Source: JAGKXC01 sp964554385 (lineage in GTDB: Bacteria; Bacteroidota; Bacteroidia; NS11-12g; UBA955). Taken from it: 19,091 nt of DNA. Positions 13,566 through 19,091 of the stretch are shown in pieces (within the stretch, counting starts at the first letter, position 1; each line of letters opens with the position of its first letter). A model generated the notes under the pieces. The model saw only the letters and a program-made list of their open reading frames with translations. It was not told the origin of the DNA and ran no database searches. Where the stretch lies: NCBI GenBank assembly GCA_964554385.1, contig CAZKOM010000041.1:1-19091 (forward strand). Reading direction: 5' to 3'. Both the position numbers and the translations under genes were made by a program.

Positions 13566-16412
13566 ATGAAAAAATGGCTTAAAGGCATCGGAATTGCTCT
13601 TGTATCTATCCTAGCATTGCTGCTCATTTTACCCTTCGCATTTAAAGGTAAAATCGTTGAAAAAGTAGACCAAGCAGTAAACCAATCACTCAATGCAAAA
13701 GTGGGATTTAATCACGATGTATCCCTTTCCTTGCTCAGAAATTTTCCAAACCTCTCGGTTGGTATTGACGATGTGAGCATTGTGGGAATCGATTCGTTTG
13801 CTAACGACACCCTGCTGGCCTCTAAGAATATTCGTTTGGTGGTAGACATCCAAAGCGTTCTCAGTGGCGAAACCCTCAACATTCGTAAAATCTACCTGAA
13901 TGAAACCCGTTCGCACATTATTTTCTTGAAGAGCGGTGCCGCCAATTTCGATATTGCAAAGGTTGACACCACTGCTCAAGCACCTGTTGATACCGCCAAG
14001 GGTGAACCCTTATCCCTAAAAATCAAACAATTAGCCTTGGATAATGCCTATATCCGGTACACGGATCACTCCATGGATTTGGACTTGATTTGTGATGGAC
14101 TAAACCTCAATTCGTCTGGAGATTTTGAAAAAGATATTTTTACTCTTTTTAACGATTTAAGCATAAATAAAACCAGTATGTCGTTTGGTGGCATGACCCT
14201 ATTGTCCAATGCCGCGATTAAGGGTAATACTAACATCGACATGGACTTAAACAAAATGAAATTTGGTTTTGCCGATAATAATTTATCCATCAATGAATTG
14301 CCCTTAAAAGCCAAAGGATGGGTTGAATTACGCGAAAAAGATATGGATATGGACATCGACGTATCCACTCCATCTTCTGATTTTAAGTCGTTCCTCAGCA
14401 TCGTACCCGGCTGCTACACCAAAGATTTTGGCAGTGTAAAGGCGTCGGGTAAAATGGCACTCGCATTTACCATGAAAGGAATCATGGACGATGTGAGAAT
14501 GCCAACCACCCATGTAGGACTTAAAATCGATAACGCTGGGTTCCAATACCCCGGATTACCTGCATCGGCCAGCGGAATTTTCTTGGATTTCAAACTGGAT
14601 AACGCAGACGGTAATCCCGATAATACCCGAATTGTTGTTGAGCCGTTCAAAGCTTTATTAGGAAAAGACCCTATCGAAGTTCATCTAGACCTACAAACAC
14701 CTGTGAGCAATCCGTTTGCAAAAGGAAGTTTAAAATTGGCCGTGAACTTAGACAATTGGAAACAGTTAATACCATTGGATGAAAAAACGTCTGTTTCAGG
14801 AAAGATTTCGGCTGATTGTTTTTTCGATGGGCATTATTCCAGTGTAGAGAAACAGCAGTTTAATGATTTAAAAGCGGGGGGAACCTTTGGTATTCAGGAT
14901 ATGAATTACTCCGGTGAAGGTTTATTACCTGTGGCTATAAAAAACTTACTTATCACCGCGGCGCCCCAAATTTTTACGTTGAATGATTTACAATTATCCT
15001 ACGGGAAATCTTCCATCAGCATGGCTGGTAAATTGGAAAATACTTTGGGGTATGTATTTGCAGGAGAAACCTTAAAGGGCGATTTATCGGTACGAAGCAG
15101 TTCATTGGATTTAAACGAATGGATGAATTCCATGCCTACATCCGAAACACCTGCAGCCACAGATACCGCAGCAAGCAGCCCCATGGAAGCGGTTGAATTA
15201 CCATCGAATTTAGACTTAACGTTTTCTGCCGAGGTGGGTAAATTATTGTACGATAAATACAAACTCAGCAATTGTGCATTGAAGGCAAGCGTAAAAGATG
15301 GAAAATTGAATATAAATCCGCTCAAAGGAGATATTTTCGGCGCAACTGTTGAATTAAGCGATTTGAATTACAGCTATGCAAAAGGAGGAAAACCCAAAGC
15401 AGGACTTGGATTTAAAATATTAAACTTAAATCCCGCCAACCTTAGAAACCAATTGGCTTTCGTACAAAAATATGCTCCGATATTAGCCGATATCAATGGT
15501 CTTGCTAATATTCAAACTCAGTTTTCAACCCAATTAACCCCCACCATGGACATAGATTATACGAGTATGGCCGCAGACGGTTTATTGGATTTGGTGAACG
15601 GAAGAATGCAAATTCCTAAATGGTTGTCGGAGACATCAAAAAAATTGAATTGGGGGGTAAGCAACATGGTGTTGGTTCCTACCAAAGCTTCGTTCGCTAT
15701 TCGAGAAGGTAAATTCCAGCTGAAAGACACCGTATCGGTAAAGCTGCCTCAAGAAACGGTAATGCGGTTTTCGGGTACCGTTGGATTGGATGAAAAATTG
15801 GAATTGGGCGGTATTTTAATTGCAAAAGGCAAAAAACTTCCATTTACAATCACGGGAACAGTAAAGGATCCCAAAATGCAAGTTAACTGGAAAGCCATGG
15901 GTAAAGAAGCTTTGGCTCCAGTGCTAAACAATGCACGGGACAAGGCGCTAGCTGCGGCGAGAGAAAAGGCCGATAAATTATTAGCTACGGCTCGGGAACA
16001 AGCCGATAAAATCCGCGCTGCCGCAAAAGAAACCGCTGCTAAAATCCGAACCGAAGGGTCTTCGTTGGCTAGTAAACAAAAAGCAGAAGCCGATAAAATA
16101 GAAGCAGAAGCCTTGAAAAAAGCGCGTGAAGAAGCCGATGCTGCGGTTGCAAAAGCTACCGATCCATTAAGTAAAAAAGCCGCGAAATTGGCCGCGGATA
16201 AAGCGTACCAAATTGCTGTAAAGAAAGCAGCAGATGCTAAAGTAAAAGCCTATCAGATTGCCGATAAAACAGCAACGGAATCCGATAAAAAAGCCGATGC
16301 TCTGGAGCTTGAAGCCAATGCCAAAGCGGATAAACTGCTATCAGAGGCGCAAACACAAGCCGACAAAATCATCGCTGATGCGGATGCAGCCTCCAAAAAT
16401 GCCTTGAAGTAA
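13566..16412 (+). CDS. AsmA-family envelope protein with a long helical Ala/Lys/Glu tail
   Basis: The 948-residue protein starts with one membrane helix (residues 7-28, IGIALVSILALLLILPFAF). It then has the AsmA N-terminal pattern (GKIVEKVDQAVNQSLNAKVGF, RNFPNLSVGIDDVSIVG, ESxxIRKIYLNETR-like strands) and a long beta-rich body. AsmA-like proteins are periplasm-facing and belong to the superfamily that moves lipids between membranes and affects outer-membrane assembly. The body ends in the AsmA C-terminal type (VKLPQETVMRFSGTVGLDEKLELGGILIAKGKKLPFTITGTVKDPKMQVNW). After that, residues about 785-948 are almost wholly Ala, Lys, Glu, Asp and Gln with recurring ADK units, which predicts a long helix or coiled coil. 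The ATG follows the upstream stop by 47 bases; mobA follows 23 bases on. Confidence 0.92.
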   Translation: MKKWLKGIGIALVSILALLLILPFAFKGKIVEKVDQAVNQSLNAKVGFNHDVSLSLLRNFPNLSVGIDDVSIVGIDSFANDTLLASKNIRLVVDIQSVLSGETLNIRKIYLNETRSHIIFLKSGAANFDIAKVDTTAQAPVDTAKGEPLSLKIKQLALDNAYIRYTDHSMDLDLICDGLNLNSSGDFEKDIFTLFNDLSINKTSMSFGGMTLLSNAAIKGNTNIDMDLNKMKFGFADNNLSINELPLKAKGWVELREKDMDMDIDVSTPSSDFKSFLSIVPGCYTKDFGSVKASGKMALAFTMKGIMDDVRMPTTHVGLKIDNAGFQYPGLPASASGIFLDFKLDNADGNPDNTRIVVEPFKALLGKDPIEVHLDLQTPVSNPFAKGSLKLAVNLDNWKQLIPLDEKTSVSGKISADCFFDGHYSSVEKQQFNDLKAGGTFGIQDMNYSGEGLLPVAIKNLLITAAPQIFTLNDLQLSYGKSSISMAGKLENTLGYVFAGETLKGDLSVRSSSLDLNEWMNSMPTSETPAATDTAASSPMEAVELPSNLDLTFSAEVGKLLYDKYKLSNCALKASVKDGKLNINPLKGDIFGATVELSDLNYSYAKGGKPKAGLGFKILNLNPANLRNQLAFVQKYAPILADINGLANIQTQFSTQLTPTMDIDYTSMAADGLLDLVNGRMQIPKWLSETSKKLNWGVSNMVLVPTKASFAIREGKFQLKDTVSVKLPQETVMRFSGTVGLDEKLELGGILIAKGKKLPFTITGTVKDPKMQVNWKAMGKEALAPVLNNARDKALAAAREKADKLLATAREQADKIRAAAKETAAKIRTEGSSLASKQKAEADKIEAEALKKAREEADAAVAKATDPLSKKAAKLAADKAYQIAVKKAADAKVKAYQIADKTATESDKKADALELEANAKADKLLSEAQTQADKIIADADAASKNALK

Positions 16413-16435
16413 CAATGCACTATCGCCAATAAACC

Positions 16436-17098
16436 ATGGATCAATACAGTACTTTGGGAATACTCCTCTGTGGCGGCGAGAGCAGACGCATGGGGAGACC
16501 CAAAGCTCTTCTAAATTACCATGGGATCCCGCAATGGGTTTTTGCAGCCAGTCTGCTCGCCGGAATTTGCGATGCGGTTGCAATAATCATTCAATCTGAA
16601 GAACATTGGCAAGAAATTGTTGCAGCTTCCTCAGAAAACAACAACGTACACCCGGTAAACAAGCCTATTTCTTGGATTGTTGATGATTTTTCACTGGGAA
16701 ACAACGGTCCCGCTACGGCATTGTATACTGTAGGGAATTACCTTAAACAAAACCCTCGGTATACGCAGGTGTTGGTACTGGGAATCGACTACCCTGCTTT
16801 AGCCGCTGTAGATTTACAATCGCTAATCGTTCACTCCCAAGACAGCGGTAGCATCGTGTCCTTTGCCAATACCGAAGACGGAAACATGGAACCCTTAATC
16901 GCCTGTTACCCTGCCACCCACTTAGTGAATTTTTCTTCGTTCCATAGCCAAAACCCATCGGCATCGCCCAGAAGATATTTTCAATCTTTGAATCCAACCC
17001 TGCTCACCATGGATGAACCGATACGAATTAAAAGCATCGACACCCCAGAGTTGGCGAGAGATATAAACAAATTCCTAGCCCAAAAATCCCAAGCATGA
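16436..17098 (+). CDS. mobA: Molybdenum cofactor guanylyltransferase (MobA-like NTP transferase)
   Basis: MobA attaches GMP from GTP to molybdopterin to make the guanine dinucleotide form of the cofactor. The 220-residue product has the nucleotide-binding signature near its start, GILLCGGESRRMGRPKALL, with Gly13-Gly14, Arg18, Gly20 and Lys23. It also has NNGPATAL (the GP-G guanine site region) and LGIDYPAL with Asp118 as the probable metal ligand in place of the usual CDMP. EPLIACYP is the usual family block further on. Length and order suit MobA; a related sugar-nucleotide or cytidylyl transferase cannot be excluded by motif alone, but the coupling to fdhD supports MobA. Its TGA overlaps the fdhD ATG (ATGA at 17095-17098), implying translational coupling. 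No molybdoenzyme gene is in the window. Confidence 0.88.
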   Translation: MDQYSTLGILLCGGESRRMGRPKALLNYHGIPQWVFAASLLAGICDAVAIIIQSEEHWQEIVAASSENNNVHPVNKPISWIVDDFSLGNNGPATALYTVGNYLKQNPRYTQVLVLGIDYPALAAVDLQSLIVHSQDSGSIVSFANTEDGNMEPLIACYPATHLVNFSSFHSQNPSASPRRYFQSLNPTLLTMDEPIRIKSIDTPELARDINKFLAQKSQA

Positions 17099-18153
17099 GC
17101 GATAAATTTGGAATTCAACCGGTAGAAATTATACGGTACAATCTAGGTAAAAAAGAGGATGTTTTGGATTCTGTTTCGGTGGAAGAACCGCTAGAAATAC
17201 GTATCTCTGGACCACAATTGGACGGCCCTACCTCAACAAAACAAACCACTTCAGCAATAACAAGCAACTCGGATACTTCCCCAATTATTTCGGATACTTT
17301 AGTTAATACTTCATCTAGTATTTCATCCGCTTCTTCATTTGGTACTTCATCGGATATTCCACCAACTACTTCATCTAGTATTTCCTCATCTACATCAGCT
17401 GTTGCTTCCTCCACCACCGTATCTTCCAAGGCATTATCCATCACGATGCGGACACCGGGGAACGACCAAGAGTTGGCGGCGGGCTTTTTGTTCACCGAAG
17501 GTATTATCAGCGATGCGTCGGAAATTCTGGGTTTTCAAGAATCCTCCTTAGGCGATACGTTAACCGTTGAATTGCGAAACTTTGATGCGGTGGATTTGCG
17601 TTCGTTGGATCGACCTTTTTACACCACGTCGTCTTGCGGGATTTGTGGTAAAAGTTCCATCGACGCAGTAAAAACGCATTGTAAAATCGCTCTAGCACCG
17701 GAGAACTTAAAAGTTTCAGCGAGTCAGTTATTGGAATTCCCCGAACTACTGCGCAAACAACAATCGGCTTTTGATTTCACCGGGGGAATCCATGCCTGCG
17801 CATTATTTTCAGCCGATGGTAAACTCCATGCCTTGCGCGAGGACGTGGGCAGGCACAACGCCTTAGACAAACTCATCGGTAGTTTTTTAATACCCTCCAT
17901 AAAGTCCATTGGCTCCGATGAATCTACACATTCGGCTATTCCACTAACCAATTTTATCCTTTTATTAAGCGGTAGGGCTTCGTTTGAACTGGTTCAAAAG
18001 GCCGGCATGGCAGGCATTCGATGCATTGCTGCTGTGGGTGCCCCTTCGTCTTTAGCCATCGATTTAGCGGAGGAACTGGGTATAACCTTGGTTGGATTTT
18101 TACGCCAATCGCGATTCAACATTTACGCCCATCCCCACCGAATTCAATTGTAA
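17095..18153 (+). CDS. fdhD: FdhD, formate dehydrogenase sulfur-carrier protein, with Ser/Thr-rich insertion
   Basis: FdhD passes sulfur from a cysteine desulfurase to the molybdenum cofactor of formate dehydrogenase, which is needed for activity. Family blocks are clear: VEEPLEIRIS (29-38), ALSITMRTPGNDQELAAGFLFTEGII, the catalytic TTSSCGICGKSS with Cys181 and Cys184, GGIHACALF, REDVGRHNALDKLIG, LLSGRASFELVQKAGMAGI and the C-terminal FNIYAHPHRIQL. Between IRIS and KALSITM a canonical protein has a short turn; here about 73 residues (39-111) are inserted, more than half of them Ser or Thr. The DNA of the insertion (17209-17427) contains repeats. The gene overlaps mobA by 4 bases. Its last codons form the left copy of the 17-bp repeat that borders the kinase cassette, and it converges on that cassette with 3 bases between. 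Confidence 0.95.
   Translation: MSDKFGIQPVEIIRYNLGKKEDVLDSVSVEEPLEIRISGPQLDGPTSTKQTTSAITSNSDTSPIISDTLVNTSSSISSASSFGTSSDIPPTTSSSISSSTSAVASSTTVSSKALSITMRTPGNDQELAAGFLFTEGIISDASEILGFQESSLGDTLTVELRNFDAVDLRSLDRPFYTTSSCGICGKSSIDAVKTHCKIALAPENLKVSASQLLEFPELLRKQQSAFDFTGGIHACALFSADGKLHALREDVGRHNALDKLIGSFLIPSIKSIGSDESTHSAIPLTNFILLLSGRASFELVQKAGMAGIRCIAAVGAPSSLAIDLAEELGITLVGFLRQSRFNIYAHPHRIQL
17307..17384 (+). repeat. Exact 18-bp direct repeat within the fdhD insertion
   Basis: TACTTCATCTAGTATTTC occurs at 17307-17324 and again at 17367-17384. The offset is 60 bases, a whole number of codons, so both encode the same Ser-rich peptide (NTSSSIS and TTSSSIS). Related partial copies (CGGATACTT at 17291-17299, CGGATATT at 17351-17358) surround them. 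This suggests the insertion grew by in-frame duplication. Confidence 0.85.
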
Positions 18154-18158
18154 ATTCT
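18142..18158 (+). repeat. Left copy of a 17-bp direct repeat flanking the kinase cassette
   Basis: ATTCAATTGTAAATTCT is identical to the copy at 18922-18938 and ends in mismatches on both sides. Here it encodes the last residues of FdhD (IQL and the TAA stop) and its final two bases belong to the stop codon of the converging 49-residue gene. Possible target duplication or recombination site. Confidence 0.7.
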
Positions 18159-18306
18159 AAGGTTTTATTCGTACAATTTTATTGTTTCGAATAATAACTA
18201 TTTCACTCTTCGATTCTCTTTTTGATTTCAATAAACGATCGTAGGACCTTTTTAAGCCCTGTACTAATTTCTCTCTTATTTCTTTTTGTTGTTCTTCTGT
18301 AATCAT
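18157..18306 (-). CDS. 49-residue protein coupled to the zeta-like kinase, candidate antitoxin or accessory
   Basis: The frame begins at ATG 18306-18304 and ends in TAG at 18159-18157. The sequence is MITEEQQKEIREKLVQGLK, a charged amphipathic helix, then RSYDRLLKSKRESKS, then a short beta strand EIVIIRNNKIVRIKP at the end. Its ATG overlaps the stop of the kinase gene (ATGA at 18306-18303), the classic sign of translational coupling. From memory, small proteins of this build (helix with SYxRLLxxK, then a strand ending in a RNGKIxxIxP-like turn) occur beside zeta-type kinases in Bacteroidota. Antitoxin is the obvious guess, but the usual order puts the antitoxin first; here the small gene is second. 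No DNA-binding motif is evident. Confidence 0.7.
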   Translation of the reverse strand: MITEEQQKEIREKLVQGLKRSYDRLLKSKRESKSEIVIIRNNKIVRIKP

Positions 18307-18881
18307 ACAGTAGATTTTATATATTCAAATTTAGCGAATTCGTGGATAGAATAATCATTAGTCCCACAAAATTCAGCGATGAAACTTGGTTCTCCAGAAG
18401 AATTGTCAATTAAATAGCATAAATCAACAATTGGAATATACAATTTGAACAAATTGGAAATTCCACGTTTGTATCGTCTTCTAATAATATCAATTGCAAT
18501 ATCATGACCTCCCTCTAATACTCTATTCCTAACTCTAGATATTGCAAGTTCAACATTTTGCAACCAAAAATACAATAACACTACTTGGTACCCATGCTCT
18601 TTTGCTTTCAAAATGGTATGGGTATGTAACTTTGACGACAATGTAGTTTCAAATGCAAATGTTAAACCATTGGTTATTAAATAATCAATGCGAGAAATCA
18701 TAATTCTACCAGCCTGCACCGAAACTTCTTGAGGTTGAAAAGGAGATAATCCTTTTGCAATTTCGTCAGCATTTACAAATTCCCGGCATTGTAAAATTTC
18801 TGGTAGAATTGTATATGAAGCCGTGGTTTTACCAGCACCATTACAACCTGCAATAACATAGAGAAATTTTGAAGAATGCAT
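18303..18881 (-). CDS. Zeta-toxin-like P-loop kinase (COG4185 type)
   Basis: The 192-residue product begins with a beta strand and a clear Walker A, GCNGAGKTT (12-20). FVNADEIAKGLSPF (35-48), typical of zeta toxin-like kinases, follows, then FAFETTLSS (76-83) and the lid-type segment SRVRNRVLEGGHDIAIDIIRRRYKRGISNL (115-144) with its run of arginines. Classical zeta toxins phosphorylate UDP-N-acetylglucosamine and block wall synthesis; members of this compact branch have not all been shown to do so, so substrate and toxicity are inferred. Length and motifs look complete. The first ATG in the frame is used. The following 49-residue gene overlaps by ATGA, and both lie between identical 17-bp repeats. 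The DNA is richer in A and T than fdhD, fitting acquisition from elsewhere. Confidence 0.88.
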   Translation of the reverse strand: MHSSKFLYVIAGCNGAGKTTASYTILPEILQCREFVNADEIAKGLSPFQPQEVSVQAGRIMISRIDYLITNGLTFAFETTLSSKLHTHTILKAKEHGYQVVLLYFWLQNVELAISRVRNRVLEGGHDIAIDIIRRRYKRGISNLFKLYIPIVDLCYLIDNSSGEPSFIAEFCGTNDYSIHEFAKFEYIKSTV

Positions 18882-18921
18882 TTAAACGAAGTTAAGGAAC
18901 AACTGGAACTACATAGCACAT

Positions 18922-18938
18922 ATTCAATTGTAAATTCT
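18922..18938 (+). repeat. Right copy of the 17-bp direct repeat flanking the kinase cassette
   Basis: ATTCAATTGTAAATTCT repeats 18142-18158 exactly, 780 bases further on. It lies 40 bases upstream of the kinase start codon and contains the TTG (18928-18930) that serves as -33 box for the rightward tRNA-Pro promoter. Confidence 0.7.
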
Positions 18939-18957
18939 GCAAAAACCGCTATATTTG
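18928..18957 (+). promoter_or_regulatory. tRNA-Pro promoter
   Basis: TTG at 18928-18930, 19 bases, then TATATTTG at 18950-18957 is an exact Bacteroidota promoter. It continues CAGTCC and then the inverted repeat CCCTTAAAGGG (18962-18972), much as at the tRNA-Asp promoter. About 75 bases of leader precede the tRNA. Confidence 0.75.
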
Positions 18958-19000
18958 CAGTCCCTTAAAGGGTGACCCGTTCCCATGCTACCAAAACCAC

Positions 19001-19028
19001 CGGGATTTAGAAAAATCTAACCGTTTTT
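19001..19028 (+). terminator. Weak terminator-like hairpin in the tRNA-Pro leader
   Basis: TTAGA (19007-19011) pairs with TCTAA (19016-19020), and outside it CGG (19001-19003) with CCG (19021-19023) across a three-base bulge. TTTTT follows at 19024-19028. The stem is short, so termination would be partial at best. It stands between the promoter and the tRNA, 10 bases before the tRNA start. Confidence 0.3.
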
Positions 19029-19038
19029 CTTATCACAT

Positions 19039-19091
19039 CGGGATGTAGCGCAGCCCGGTAGCGCACTTGCATGGGGTGCAAGGGGTCGTGA
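19039..19091 (+). tRNA. tRNA-Pro(GGG), 5' part, cut by the window end
   Basis: The 5' acceptor strand CGGGATG, the D-arm (AGCGCAGCCCGGTAGCGC) and the anticodon arm CTTGC-ATGGGGT-GCAAG are present, with anticodon GGG for CCC and CCU codons. The window ends in the T-arm region (GGGGTCGTGA), so the 3' third is missing. The C at position 1 and the GTAGCGCAG start are typical of tRNA-Pro. Confidence 0.92.

Noticed and set aside
17115..17495. Long acidic frame on the minus strand opposite the fdhD insertion
   Set aside because: Glu/Asp/Val-rich sequence is simply the complement of the Ser/Thr-rich TCN/ACN codons. The fdhD frame carries the conserved blocks on both sides.
18142..18938. Insertion sequence or integron-type cassette as explanation for the direct repeats
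   Set aside because: No transposase or integrase, no terminal inverted repeats and no attC-like structure were found; only the duplication itself is supported.
1..19091. CRISPR array, rRNA gene or riboswitch
   Set aside because: No regularly spaced repeats of the right size, no rRNA core sequences and no riboswitch aptamer that I can recognise on either strand.

Overview
This window comes from a member of the Bacteroidota, most likely a flavobacterial or sphingobacterial type. The DNA is moderately AT-rich. Start codons lack clear Shine-Dalgarno sequences. Several genes have promoters of the Bacteroidota form TTG-N18 to 20-TAnnTTTG. The two tRNA genes have the usual core; the complete one does not encode its CCA end. 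The gene content (lipoproteins, a PorE-like OmpA/TPR/PD40 protein, metal-type KdsA, DUF3089 hydrolase) also fits this phylum.

Positions 1-2400 are an AT-rich accessory stretch. It holds the tail of an unknown gene (3-299), a gene-free 325-bp gap, an orphan 229-residue protein (625-1314) behind a perfect 18-bp palindrome, and a lipoprotein (1405-2220). A strong bidirectional terminator (2341-2375) separates it from a leftward secreted WD40 protein (2398-3486). A leftward tRNA-Asp(GTC) follows. Its promoter lies inside the region that a longest-ORF reading would give to the next gene, so the M1 aminopeptidase is called from 3927.

Positions 3927-10162 run rightward: a secreted M1 aminopeptidase, a PorE-like lipoprotein (TPR, PD40 propeller, carboxypeptidase-regulatory domain, OmpA domain, plus a C-terminal retropepsin-like domain with a degraded catalytic motif), and kdsA for Kdo/LPS synthesis. 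An HtrA-type periplasmic protease and a four-helix membrane protein run leftward (10171-12212). Together this is envelope biogenesis, secretion and envelope quality control.

Positions 12286-18153 run rightward again: a secreted DUF3089 alpha/beta hydrolase, a large AsmA-family protein with a long Ala/Lys/Glu helical tail, then mobA and fdhD, overlapping by 4 bp. Both serve molybdenum-cofactor enzymes. FdhD carries an unusual Ser/Thr-rich insertion built from DNA repeats.

The most striking region is 18142-18938. A leftward two-gene unit (a zeta-toxin-like P-loop kinase and a 49-residue protein overlapping it by ATGA) sits exactly between two identical 17-bp direct repeats. The left copy is the last codons of fdhD. 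The right copy contains the -33 box of the promoter for a tRNA-Pro(GGG) gene that runs off the window end. This looks like a small toxin-antitoxin-type cassette inserted at the fdhD/tRNA-Pro junction without destroying either neighbour.
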